The notes under the pieces are model-generated. The model had not been told where the DNA came from. It made no database searches and worked only from the letters and a program-made list of their open reading frames with translations. Shown piece after piece: positions 1 to 8,711 of a stretch of 64,000 nucleotides of DNA; the stretch's first letter is position 1; every line of letters begins with the position of its first letter. The position numbers were made by a program, and so were the translations under genes. Source of the stretch: Pelagibacteraceae bacterium AG-414-M23 (lineage in GTDB: Bacteria > Pseudomonadota > Alphaproteobacteria > Pelagibacterales > Pelagibacteraceae); contig QCLN01000001.1 in NCBI GenBank assembly GCA_003214525.1, positions 1-64,000 of the forward strand, written 5' to 3'.

Positions 1-922
1 ATTTATCAAAACAATATAATAAAATACTTTTTTGTACATGGACTCTATTAAGGGCTTGTTGCCAAACTTTAGATTGTTTCCCTAAGAATACTTCTTCAGA
101 AACTTCATTGCCTCTGGGAAGACAGTGTAAAAAAATTACATCTTTATTTGCAAGCTTAATCAATTTAGAATTTATTTGATAATTTTTAAAATCTTTAATT
201 TTATTTGTTTTGTTTACTTTGTCATTCAAAGAAACAACTTTATCTGAAAATATTACATCTGAATTTCTGACTGCTTTTTTTGGGTCATCAAATATATTAA
301 TTTTTCCATTATTTTTTTTTACCCAATCCATTACAAATTTTGGAGGTCTATAATTTTTTGGACTTCCAATATGCAAACTAAAGGAAAATTTTACAGAGGC
401 TGCAATCAAACTATTAAGAACATTATTACAATCTCCAATCCAGCTTACTTTTAATTTTGATATTGGTTTTTTTTTTATCTCTTCTACAGTAAATACATCT
501 GAAAGAACTTGCGTTGGATGGGAAGATGGACTTAAACCATTAATTATTGGTATTGTTAAATATTTACTAAATTCCTCTATTTTTTTATCACTATCAGTTC
601 TAAGCATAAATCCATCACCATAAGTTGATAAAATTTTTGCTGTATCGGGCAAACTTTCTCCGCCTTTTCCTAAATGAAGTTCATTTGCTTTGATGGTTAT
701 CGCTCCTCCTCCAAGTTGATTTATTGCAAGATGAAAGCTAAGGCGTGTCCTTGAGCTTTCTTTTTCATACATTTGAATTAGTAATTTTCCCTTTAATGGC
801 TTATCAATATCAGCTTCAAGAGTGCTTAGTTTTTTTCTTTTAATTTTTCTTTTTTTTGCATCATTAAGTATTTTTCTTAGATCATTAGTTGAAAAATCTT
901 TAAGATTAATAAAATTTTTCAT
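1..922 (-). CDS. argF: Ornithine carbamoyltransferase, 3' end cut by window edge
   Basis: Transfers a carbamoyl group to ornithine to form citrulline in arginine biosynthesis, in the cytoplasm. I translated the minus strand from the ATG at 922 down to base 1 and found one open frame of about 307 codons with no stop, so the gene runs off the window. This ORF is missing from the supplied track. Visible motifs are the carbamoyl-phosphate loop variant SSRTR, the HPTQ motif and the catalytic HCLPRG near the end. The ATG overlaps the argD stop by one base (TAATG), so the pair is translationally coupled. Members are usually 300-330 residues, so little is missing. Confidence 0.93.
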   Translation of the reverse strand, partial: MKNFINLKDFSTNDLRKILNDAKKRKIKRKKLSTLEADIDKPLKGKLLIQMYEKESSRTRLSFHLAINQLGGGAITIKANELHLGKGGESLPDTAKILSTYGDGFMLRTDSDKKIEEFSKYLTIPIINGLSPSSHPTQVLSDVFTVEEIKKKPISKLKVSWIGDCNNVLNSLIAASVKFSFSLHIGSPKNYRPPKFVMDWVKKNNGKINIFDDPKKAVRNSDVIFSDKVVSLNDKVNKTNKIKDFKNYQINSKLIKLANKDVIFLHCLPRGNEVSEEVFLGKQSKVWQQALNRVHVQKSILLYCFDK

Positions 923-2093
923 TAATTACTATACTCTTTGCAAACCTTTTTAATTATTTTTAAAGCTATATTAATTTCTTTAATACTAACATTTAAAGGC
1001 GGTAATATTCTTATAACATTTTCTGCCGCTCTAATGGTTAATAAATAGTTTTTCTCCAAAGATTTTATAAACTTAGTTTGATCAAAATGTAATTGCATAC
1101 CAATTAACAAACCTTTGCCTCTTATTTCTTTAATTATTTTTGGGTGTTCATCTTTAATTTTATTTAGTTCATCTAAAAAATAATTAGATAGTTTTGAAAC
1201 ATTTTTTAAAAAATTCTTTTTTATATATTTGATCTAAAACTGCATTTCCAACTGACATTGCTAATGGATTTCCTCCAAATGTAGATCCGTGAGAGCCTGG
1301 TAGCATATATTTTGCAACTTTTTTAGTCATTAAAACTGCTCCTAATGGAAACCCACTTCCAATTCCTTTTGCAATAGGGACGATATCTGGTCTAACATTG
1401 GCATGTTCAAATGCAAAAAATTTACCTGTTCTTCCAATGCCACACTGCACCTCATCTAAGATCAACAAAATTTTTTTTTTGTTACATATCTTTCTTAATT
1501 CCTTTAAACACCAATTTGGTATAACTTTAATTCCTCCTTCTCCCAATATTGTTTCAACCATGATAGCGGCTGTTTTTTTTTGTAATAAGTTTTCTAAGTT
1601 TTTTATAATCTCCATAATCAAAATGATCAAAACCTGGCATATTCGGTCCGAATCCCTCAGTATTTTTTTTTGATCCGCTAGCGCTAATTGTGGCTAGAGT
1701 TCTGCCGTGAAATGAATTTCTTATACAAATAATTCTATTTTTCTCTTTTTTTCCAATTGAATAAAAATACTTTCTCACAACTTTTATGGCTGCTTCCGTT
1801 GCCTCTACTCCGCTGTTTTGGAACATTACTTTTTGAGCAAATGTTTTTTTAGTTAATCTTTTAGCTAATTTTTCTCCCTCAGGGATTAAAAATGCGTTGG
1901 ATATATGCCAAACTTTTCCCGCTTGTTTTTTTAAGGCTCTACATAAATATGGATTGCTATGACCTAATGAATTAACGGCTATTCCTTGAACAAAATCTAA
2001 GTATTTCTTTCCACTAAAGGTATATAAAAAACTCCCTTTACCTTTCATGAAAGAAATTTTTCTTCTATTATAATTGCCAACTAATGATGTCAT
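922..2093 (-). pseudogene. argD: Acetylornithine aminotransferase, frame broken twice
   Basis: PLP-dependent aminotransferase of arginine (and often lysine) synthesis. Three track ORFs (1554-2093, 1184-1630, 922-1110) are consecutive pieces of one class III aminotransferase. The N-terminal piece ends in ...LITKK and continues in another frame with TAAIMVE; one extra A in the A9 run (minus strand, 1573-1581) explains the shift. The second break lies after ...QIYKKEFF, where one extra A in the A6 run (1202-1207) is enough; past it, SKLSNYFLDEL leads into the last ORF. The PLP lysine (IAKGIG) and the GSHGSTFGGNP loop are intact. It lies directly upstream of argF. Either a real pseudogene, a gene rescued by slippage, or homopolymer sequencing error; I favour the last. 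Confidence 0.85.
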
Positions 2094-2277
2094 AAAATTT
2101 TAATTTTATCTTATACACATTTAAATCATATTAACTTATATAAAATTCAACCTTTGGTTAAATTTCAAAAATTCAAAAAGTTGTTAAAAAACTGAAAAAA
2201 AAACTTGATAAAAAGTACATTTTATGTGTTACATAATATAGTATATAATATTTAATAACATACAATATTTAGTGTTT
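2094..2277. promoter_or_regulatory. Divergent promoter region between argD and gcrA
   Basis: About 180 bases separate the divergent starts of argD and gcrA. The stretch is nearly all A and T, with poly-A tracts around 2196-2205 and several TATAAT-like hexamers (for example in gtatataatattt just before gcrA). No ribosome-binding site precedes the gcrA ATG. No hairpin, repeat or small ORF stands out. Promoter content is inferred from gene layout; individual -35/-10 boxes cannot be assigned with confidence in DNA this AT-rich. Confidence 0.4.
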
Positions 2278-2772
2278 ATGAGCTGGGACGAAAAAAAAAT
2301 TGAAATATTAAAAAATGAGTGGGGTAAGGGAAAAACAGCTTCCCAAATAGCCGAACTGATTGGTGGAATTAGTAGAAATGCAGTTATTGGTAAAGCTCAT
2401 AGACTTAATTTATCCATAAAAGTTAAAACTAAAATTGGTTCAAATAAATTTTTATTAAAAGGTAAAAATTATGAGAAAAAATTAAATAATAATAATAGAA
2501 GATCAAAATTTAGAAGTTTAATATTAGATAAAAATTTTGAAGCGGCCAAAAATATTTCTTTGGAAGAATTAAATGAGAATACTTGTAAATATATGGAAGG
2601 ACATCCAAATGAGAAAACTTCTACTTTTTGTGGAAGAAAAACAATAGAAAAATTTTCATATTGTCCTTTACATCTAATGATGGTTTATCAACCCAAAGGT
2701 AAAAAAGAAGAAGCTCCACTTAAAAATGACGATGTACCAGCATTTTTAGAAAAAAAAGTTAAATCAGCTTAA
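2278..2772 (+). CDS. gcrA: GcrA-family cell-cycle regulator
   Basis: GcrA is an alphaproteobacterial transcription factor that works with sigma-70 RNA polymerase at promoters methylated by CcrM. The protein starts MSWDEKKIEILK and carries the family helix-turn-helix signature (TASQIAELIGGISRNAVIGKAHRL) at about residues 20-45. A C-terminal segment has Cys residues (ENTCKYMEGHP, STFCGRKT, YCPLHL) as in the family. The track start at 2272 is a GTG two codons upstream; the ATG at 2278 restores the canonical MSW start. No Shine-Dalgarno sequence is visible. The ccrM partner is not in this window. At about 164 residues the length suits the family. Confidence 0.92.
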   Translation: MSWDEKKIEILKNEWGKGKTASQIAELIGGISRNAVIGKAHRLNLSIKVKTKIGSNKFLLKGKNYEKKLNNNNRRSKFRSLILDKNFEAAKNISLEELNENTCKYMEGHPNEKTSTFCGRKTIEKFSYCPLHLMMVYQPKGKKEEAPLKNDDVPAFLEKKVKSA

Positions 2773-2788
2773 AATTACAAAATATTAA

Positions 2789-3745
2789 TTATTTAATTTG
2801 TTTAGAAAATTCGCCACCATCTTTCCACATATAAGAATATTTTAAAATTTCTTTATCAAAAAATTTTAAATCAGAGTTAATTTTTAAATCTACATTTGTT
2901 TTGTATTTTCCCGATGGAGAGTTATTGCTCTTAAGGAGAATTAATTGATCCTTGGTTAATAAAGGATTTTTCATTAGTAGTTCGAAAAAATTTGCAAATA
3001 GTTTTGCTAAATACAAAGGTGTTGGTATTAAAAATCTTTTTATTGCCAATGTTTTAAGTAGCTTTTCTAAAATTTCTTTAAATGTAATTTTTTCAGGACC
3101 GATACACTCTATTATTTCGGAATTTACTTCATTTAAAATAACATTTTCAATTATTTCACACATGTCTGAAACATGTATGGGATAAAAAATTGTTTTACCT
3201 TCGTAATAAATAGGAAATAATGGAAATAACTTAAGCATGCTCATTAACATAGTGGTAAATTTATCATCAACACTGTAAACTAAAGAAGGTCTAAGAATTA
3301 CGTATTTATTAAATATTTTTTTAATTTCATTTTCACCATTAAATTTACTAGATGCATATTTGCTTTCCGCCGCTTCATCGACTCCTAGGGCTGACAAATG
3401 AATAAATTGTTTTAAATTATGTTTTTTTGATAGTTCTGCAAATTTTTTCGGTAACAAGCAGTGAACATTATGAAAAGAAGATTTATTTTTTTCATTTAAT
3501 ATGCCAATAAGATTTATGCAAATATCTTTGTTTTTAAAAATTTCATTTAATTTATTATTATTAATTGAATCTAATTCAACAATACTTAGCCAGCCAGCAT
3601 TTGCTTGGCTCTTAAGGATGTAGGCTTTTCTATGAAGATTTCTTGTTATAACAGTTACTTTAAAATTTTTTTTTGCTAATTTTCTTAATAAATGTCTTCC
3701 TATTTGTCCGGAGGCTCCAAATACTAGAATTTCTTTAGGTTTCAT
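2789..3745 (-). CDS. NDUFA9-like NAD(P)-binding oxidoreductase (atypical SDR)
   Basis: Atypical short-chain dehydrogenase related to the NDUFA9 accessory subunit of respiratory complex I. The nucleotide-binding motif GASGQIGRHL lies at about residues 10-20, followed by SALGVDEAAESKYASSK in place of a classical YxxxK site, then ILRPSLVY. The track ORF extends 53 codons upstream, but that leader lies over the start of the divergent rnd gene and has no family character, so I chose the ATG at 3745. The start codons of this gene and rnd are only 13 bases apart. The precise role (complex I assembly or quinone-linked function) is inferred from the family. Confidence 0.82.
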   Translation of the reverse strand: MKPKEILVFGASGQIGRHLLRKLAKKNFKVTVITRNLHRKAYILKSQANAGWLSIVELDSINNNKLNEIFKNKDICINLIGILNEKNKSSFHNVHCLLPKKFAELSKKHNLKQFIHLSALGVDEAAESKYASSKFNGENEIKKIFNKYVILRPSLVYSVDDKFTTMLMSMLKLFPLFPIYYEGKTIFYPIHVSDMCEIIENVILNEVNSEIIECIGPEKITFKEILEKLLKTLAIKRFLIPTPLYLAKLFANFFELLMKNPLLTKDQLILLKSNNSPSGKYKTNVDLKINSDLKFFDKEILKYSYMWKDGGEFSKQIK

Positions 3746-3758
3746 ATATATATAAGTT

Positions 3759-4376
3759 ATGCAAATTGATATTAAATTACATAAGAATGATTTGCCAGAT
3801 GAAATAAAGCTAGATGACAAAAAGTCATTGGCAATAGACTCTGAATTTTCAGGGCTAAACGTAAACAGGGATAAGCTATATCTGGTGCAAATTTCGACAG
3901 GCATTAATGATGCGCATATTATTCAATTAAATAGAGAAAATTACGATGCTCCAAATTTAAAAAGGCTATTAAGTAACAATAATATAGAAAAAATATTTCA
4001 TTTTGCACGAGCAGATATGACTTTTATAAAACAATATTTAAATATCAACGTTCAAAATGTAAATTGCACAAAAATAATGAGCAAACTTGCAAGAAGCTAT
4101 TCTGATAGACACGGTTTAAAAGACTTAGTAAAAGAATTTTTAGGAATTGAGATAAGCAAACAATTACAGAGCAGTGATTTTGGCGGCACATTAAATGAAA
4201 AACAGTTAAAATATTGTGCAGGCGATGTCATATATCTTCATAAAATCTATTCTTCTTTAAAAGAGATTTTGATAAGAGAAAAAAGATATGAACTTTATAA
4301 ACAGGCTATAAGCTTTATTGACACAAGAGTTGACTTGGATTTGGCTTTATTTACAGATGATATATGGTCTCATTAA
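3759..4376 (+). CDS. rnd: Ribonuclease D-type 3'-5' exonuclease
   Basis: DEDD-superfamily exonuclease used in 3' trimming of tRNAs and other small RNAs. The 205-residue protein contains only the exonuclease domain: AIDSEFSGL supplies the DxE pair, HFARADMTF the second Asp, and YCAGDVIYLHKIY the Tyr/Asp of the DEDDy type. It lacks the HRDC domains of enterobacterial RNase D, which is usual for short alphaproteobacterial versions. It is followed after 6 bases by kdsD and is probably cotranscribed with the lipopolysaccharide genes. Confidence 0.88.
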   Translation: MQIDIKLHKNDLPDEIKLDDKKSLAIDSEFSGLNVNRDKLYLVQISTGINDAHIIQLNRENYDAPNLKRLLSNNNIEKIFHFARADMTFIKQYLNINVQNVNCTKIMSKLARSYSDRHGLKDLVKEFLGIEISKQLQSSDFGGTLNEKQLKYCAGDVIYLHKIYSSLKEILIREKRYELYKQAISFIDTRVDLDLALFTDDIWSH

Positions 4377-4382
4377 TAAATT

Positions 4383-5354
4383 ATGAAAAATAAATTTTCT
4401 TTAATTGGAAAAGATGTAGTTCAAACAGAAATTGATTCATTAAAAAAACTAAAAAAAGCTATTAACAAAGATTTTGATAAAATAGTTAATTCAATTTTAA
4501 AATGTAAAGGGAAGGTTGTTTTATCTGGAGTTGGAAAATCTGGAATTATATCTAAAAAAATTTCTTCAACTTTTTCATCTCTTGGAATTCCTTCATTTTA
4601 TGTAGATGCTGGATCTTGTTCTCATGGAGACCTCGGCAAGATTAGTTCGGGTGATTTACTTATCTTAATAAGCCATAGCGGGGAGTCGGCTGAATTAAAG
4701 AATATTATTCAGTATACAAAAAGAAATAAGAGCATAACTCTTGTGGGCATAACATCAAAAAAAAATTCATTACTTTATAAATCTAGCAATATAAATTTTT
4801 TACTACCCTCCTTAAAAGAGGCGGGGCCTGGAAATTATATTCCAACCTCAAGTACTACAGCTCAGATTTGCCTAGGAGACGCTCTTGCAATATCAACAAT
4901 TAAGCAAAGAAAGTTTTCTAAACTTGATTTTAAAAAATTTCACCCGAGTGGAAGCCTGGGCGCAAAATTAAAAACAGTTTCTGAACTTATGCATAAAGGA
5001 AAAGAAATTCCTTTTATAAATGAAAATTCCAATATTAAGTCTGCTTTAAAAGTTTTTAATAATAAAAACCTGGGTGTGTTAATTGCCATCAATAAAAAAG
5101 GAAACACTACAGGTATAATTTCTGATGGAGATTTTAAAAGAATTAATTACAAGTCGGACAACATAAATAGCATAATAATTAAAAAAGTAATGAAAAAAAA
5201 TCCATTAGTGGTTAATTTAAACACCTTAGCTGTGGAAGCTTTAACAATAATGAATAATAAAAAAATTACAGCTTTATGTGTTTATGGAAAAAATAAAAAA
5301 AAAACAATTGGATTGATTCATATGCATAATATTTTAAATGCTAATATTGTCTAA
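4383..5354 (+). CDS. kdsD: D-arabinose-5-phosphate isomerase (KpsF/GutQ family)
   Basis: Converts ribulose-5-phosphate to arabinose-5-phosphate, the first step towards Kdo of lipopolysaccharide. The N-terminal half is a SIS domain with GVGKSGIISKKI and the serine-rich SHSGESAEL sugar-phosphate loop, then STTAQICLGDALA. The C-terminal half (from about residue 200) is a pair of CBS domains (ISDGDFKR, LIHMHNIL). At 323 residues it is full length. It sits directly before lptC and lptB, so the run serves LPS synthesis and export. Confidence 0.92.
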   Translation: MKNKFSLIGKDVVQTEIDSLKKLKKAINKDFDKIVNSILKCKGKVVLSGVGKSGIISKKISSTFSSLGIPSFYVDAGSCSHGDLGKISSGDLLILISHSGESAELKNIIQYTKRNKSITLVGITSKKNSLLYKSSNINFLLPSLKEAGPGNYIPTSSTTAQICLGDALAISTIKQRKFSKLDFKKFHPSGSLGAKLKTVSELMHKGKEIPFINENSNIKSALKVFNNKNLGVLIAINKKGNTTGIISDGDFKRINYKSDNINSIIIKKVMKKNPLVVNLNTLAVEALTIMNNKKITALCVYGKNKKKTIGLIHMHNILNANIV

Positions 5355-5356
5355 AG

Positions 5357-5968
5357 ATGAAGCTAAATATAATTTTTCAAGCAATCTTAATTTTAAGTAT
5401 AATCGTAATATTATCAATTTTATATTATACATTCTTATTAAAGAAAGATTCTAAAACATCAACTTTATCTAAAGGTATAGAAAAACCAGATCAAATTTTA
5501 GACAATAAAATAGCAAATGAATTAAATAATATAGAATATAACTCTTCAGATAATAGAGGTAATACTTTTTATATAAATGCTACAAGAGCAATAGTAGAAC
5601 TAGATGAAAATAATAGTAATAGCAATAAAGTTAAATTAGAAGGAGTGGTGTCAATTATAAATATAAAAAACAAAGGTATAATTAATGTTTATTCAAATAA
5701 TGCCATATATGACAAGATATATAATGACACATTTTTTTTTAATAATGTTAGAATTGAATATTTAGATAATTCAATTTTATCTGAAAATTTAGATTTATTA
5801 TTTACGAAAAAAATTTCAAAAATTTACAATAATGTTGTTTATAATAATAATTATTTAAATTTAAGTACAGACAAAATAATTATTGACATGATAACAGGTG
5901 ATTTAAAACTAGAAATGAATAAAAAAAAAGAAAAAGTAAAGTTAATAACGAAATATGAGTTTAATTAA
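5357..5968 (+). CDS. lptC: LPS export protein LptC, membrane-anchored
   Basis: Bitopic inner-membrane protein that receives LPS from the LptBFG transporter and passes it to the periplasmic bridge. A single N-terminal hydrophobic helix (about residues 5-27) is followed by a beta-rich periplasmic part with alternating phrases such as NVYSNNAIYD and NNVRIEYLDNS, typical of the LptC/OstA jellyroll. It is 203 residues long. It starts 2 bases after kdsD and its 3' end overlaps lptB by 14 bases. No lptA lies between lptC and lptB, where alphaproteobacteria usually carry it. The assignment rests on fold character and position more than on residue motifs. Confidence 0.75.
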   Translation: MKLNIIFQAILILSIIVILSILYYTFLLKKDSKTSTLSKGIEKPDQILDNKIANELNNIEYNSSDNRGNTFYINATRAIVELDENNSNSNKVKLEGVVSIINIKNKGIINVYSNNAIYDKIYNDTFFFNNVRIEYLDNSILSENLDLLFTKKISKIYNNVVYNNNYLNLSTDKIIIDMITGDLKLEMNKKKEKVKLITKYEFN

Positions 5969-6729
5969 AAAGTTTAGAATTAAATCTTTTAAAGAAGAAA
6001 GGCCTATTATAGAGCTTAAAAACTTAACTATTTCTTATGGCAATAGACAAATAGTTTAACAACTTAATCTAAACATACAAAAATCTGAGATATGTGGCTT
6101 GCTTGGGCCAAATGGAGCAGGGAAAAGTTCAATTTACCATTCAATTATAGGTTTGGTTAAACCAACTTTTGGAAAAATAATTATTGATGGAATAGATGTA
6201 ACAAATATTCCAACTCATCAAAGATGCACAAAGTTTGGCATATCTTGGGTTCCTCAGTATGGAGGATCATGGTCAGATCTGACTGTATATGATAACCTTG
6301 TTGCAATTGCTGAATTGCATATAAAGAGTAAGGAAGAAAGGTTAGCAAAAGTTAATAATTTAATTAGAAAATTTGAATTGCAAAATGTTGTAAACTTAAA
6401 ATCTAAATTTCTTTCTGGTGGACAAGTAAGAAAATTAACCTTAGCAATGTCAATGGTTAAAAATACTAAAATTCTAATTCTTGACGAGCCTTTTGCAGCA
6501 TTAGACCCACAAAGTGTTAGGATGATTCAACAAATTATTGTTAGTCTTCAAATGTTTGAAAAAATTTCGGTTTCTATATCTGATCACTCTTCAAGAGACT
6601 TGCTAAGTTGTGTTGACAATGCCATGGTATTGTCAGAAGGAAAAATTGTTGCTAAGGGAACCCCCCCAAGATCTGATAAAAAATACTAGAGCAATTGAGG
6701 CATATTTTGGTGAAGGTTTTAAAATTTAA
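5955..6729 (+). pseudogene. lptB: LPS export ATP-binding protein, stop codon plus frameshift
   Basis: ATPase of the LptBFG lipopolysaccharide exporter. From the ATG at 5955 the frame reads through PIIELKNLTISYGNRQIV, meets an in-frame TAA at codon 35 (6057-6059) and resumes in the same frame with LNLNIQKSEICGLLGPNGAGKSS (Walker A). The signature LSGGQVRKL, Walker B ILILDEP and switch SDHSS follow. Near the end, a C7 run (6661-6667) shifts the frame; removing one C restores GTPQDLIKNTRAIEAYFG and a stop at 6727-6729. The track ORF (6099-6689) is only the part between the two breaks. LptB is normally essential where LPS is made, so sequence error, readthrough or a second copy should be considered. 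Confidence 0.85.
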
Positions 6730-6735
6730 TTTTAC

Positions 6736-8061
6736 GTGAAGAATCAAATCGAAATACAAAAGATTATCAAACCATTTAAAAAGCAAATCATTGTTTCAAG
6801 CGATAAAAGTTTAAGCATAAGATGTATATTATTGTCATCAATAGCAATAGGACGATCTAAAATATTTAATTTGCTTAAGTCAGATGATGTAAACAATGCT
6901 TTGATGGCAGTTAAAAAAATTGGGGTTAGTTATAAAAAAAAAAAGAATTATTTAGAAATTAATGGAGTTGGCATAAATGGTTTTAAAATAAAAAAAAATA
7001 CAGTTTTAAATGCAGGCAACTCTGGAACACTTGCAAGATGTATAATTGGATTGTGTTCAGCTTCAAAAAGTAATTTTAAATTGATTGGTGACAAAAGTTT
7101 ATCAAAAAGAGATTTTTCAAGAGTTATTAAACCTCTTAATTTATTTGGTGTAAATATTAAATCTAGAAATGACATGCTGCCTTTAGAATTCAAAGGATCA
7201 AACCTATTAAGGCCGATCAATTATACTGAAAACAAAGGTAGTGCACAAATTAAAACCTGTATAATTTTTAGCGCTATTAACACCCCAGGTGTAACAAAAA
7301 TAAATGCTAAAAAATCAAGAAATCATACGGAACTTCTTTTAAAGTATTTAAAATATCCAATAAAAATAAAAAAAAATAAAACATATGATTTGATTGAAGT
7401 TAAAGGATTAAGACAATTTAAATCATTCGATTACACAGTGCCAGGAGATATAAGTTCGGCATCCTTTTTTATTATACTAACTCTGTTATCAAAAAACTCT
7501 ACTCTATTAATTAAAAATATTAATATTAATCAATCAAGAATAGGAATTCTAAAAATATTAAATATAATGAATGCAAATATTAAAATTCTAAATAAAAGAA
7601 AATATAGAGGAGAAGATATTGGAGATATTAAAATCAAAAGCACTAAAAATCTTAAGTCAATTAATTGTCCAGAAAAGTTAAATAGTTCAGCTATAGATGA
7701 ATTTCTTCTAATCTTTTTAATTGCATCAAAATCTAAAGGCATATCTACGTTTAAAAATCTTTATGAGCTTAATAAAAAAGAAAGCCCAAGATTAGACATT
7801 GCAATAAAATTTTTAAAAATGGTTGGGATTAAGGTAATTAGAAAAAATTGTGATATTAAAATATTTGGTAATCCAAGTTTAAAGTTAAAAAATAAATACC
7901 AAATGAAAAATTTTATGAAAGATCATAGAGTGTTTATGATGACAGTAATAGCGGCTTTAACACTTGGTGGAAAATGGAAAATTAATGATAAAGATTCTAT
8001 AAAAACATCTTTTCCAAAATTTTTAAAAATATCAAAAAAACTAGGAGCAAAAATTAATTGA
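6736..8061 (+). CDS. aroA: 3-phosphoshikimate 1-carboxyvinyltransferase (EPSP synthase)
   Basis: Adds an enolpyruvyl group from phosphoenolpyruvate to shikimate-3-phosphate in chorismate synthesis. Motifs are SSDKSLSIR near the N-terminus, NAGNSGTLARC (PEP-binding loop), GDISSASFFI, KESPRLD and the terminal DHRVFMM...TSFPKF. The start is GTG at 6736 with no good upstream alternative. The 441 residues match the family. The stop overlaps the TTG start of cmk (TTGA), so the two are translationally coupled. Confidence 0.92.
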   Translation: MKNQIEIQKIIKPFKKQIIVSSDKSLSIRCILLSSIAIGRSKIFNLLKSDDVNNALMAVKKIGVSYKKKKNYLEINGVGINGFKIKKNTVLNAGNSGTLARCIIGLCSASKSNFKLIGDKSLSKRDFSRVIKPLNLFGVNIKSRNDMLPLEFKGSNLLRPINYTENKGSAQIKTCIIFSAINTPGVTKINAKKSRNHTELLLKYLKYPIKIKKNKTYDLIEVKGLRQFKSFDYTVPGDISSASFFIILTLLSKNSTLLIKNININQSRIGILKILNIMNANIKILNKRKYRGEDIGDIKIKSTKNLKSINCPEKLNSSAIDEFLLIFLIASKSKGISTFKNLYELNKKESPRLDIAIKFLKMVGIKVIRKNCDIKIFGNPSLKLKNKYQMKNFMKDHRVFMMTVIAALTLGGKWKINDKDSIKTSFPKFLKISKKLGAKIN

Positions 8062-8711
8062 TAAAAAAAAAATTAATAACTGTAGCGATTGACTCTCCTG
8101 CGGCATCTGGCGCTGGCACGCAGTCAAAATTAATTGCTAAACATTACAACTTATTCTATTTAGATACAGGTAAAATTTATCGATATATAGGATTTTTAAA
8201 ATTAAAATTTAAAAATAAATTTTCTTACAATTTTTTAAAAAAAAAAATTATTAATTTAAAATTAAAAACATTATTAAGTAAAAATCTCCTATCAGATGAT
8301 GTTGCAATTTCAGCTGCAAATATAGCTAGAGATAAAAAAATTAGAGATATTGTTCATAAATTTCAGCAGCGGTGCGCTTATTATCCTCCAAAAAAATTTG
8401 ATGGATCTGTATTGGATGGAAGAGACATAACTTCTGTTCAAATGAAGGATGCTATGTTTAAATTTTTTATTACTGCCAGTTTAAAAACAAGGGCCATTAG
8501 AAGATTTAGAGAATATAAAAGCTTACAAAAACAAATATCTTACAATAAAGTTTTAAAAAGCATTAAAAAACGTGATAAATTAGATCGCACAAGAAAATAT
8601 GGTCCTCTCAAAAAAACAAAAGATTCAATCTTGATTAATACTTCTAAATTAAGTAAGAAAGCGTGCTTTAAAAAAATTAAAGCAATTATGGATAGGAAAT
8701 TAAAAAATTAA
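8058..8711 (+). CDS. cmk: Cytidylate kinase with altered Walker A
   Basis: Phosphorylates CMP and dCMP with ATP. The 217-residue protein aligns by eye over its whole length: IDSPAASGAGT at residues 11-21, YLDTGKIYR, LDGRDITSV and ASLKTRAIRRFREY. The usual P-loop IDGPAASGKGT is changed: Gly to Ser and, more important, Lys to Ala (residue 19, codon GCT). The start is TTG at 8058, overlapping the aroA stop. The aroA-cmk-rpsA order is classic. Because context and all other motifs are kept I still call it Cmk, but catalysis must tolerate loss of the P-loop lysine. Confidence 0.85.
   Translation: MIKKKLITVAIDSPAASGAGTQSKLIAKHYNLFYLDTGKIYRYIGFLKLKFKNKFSYNFLKKKIINLKLKTLLSKNLLSDDVAISAANIARDKKIRDIVHKFQQRCAYYPPKKFDGSVLDGRDITSVQMKDAMFKFFITASLKTRAIRRFREYKSLQKQISYNKVLKSIKKRDKLDRTRKYGPLKKTKDSILINTSKLSKKACFKKIKAIMDRKLKN

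Noticed and set aside
3746-3904. Extended N-terminus of the NDUFA9-like ORF
   Set aside because: Lies antisense over the start of rnd and has no resemblance to the family; the Rossmann motif begins right after the ATG at 3745.
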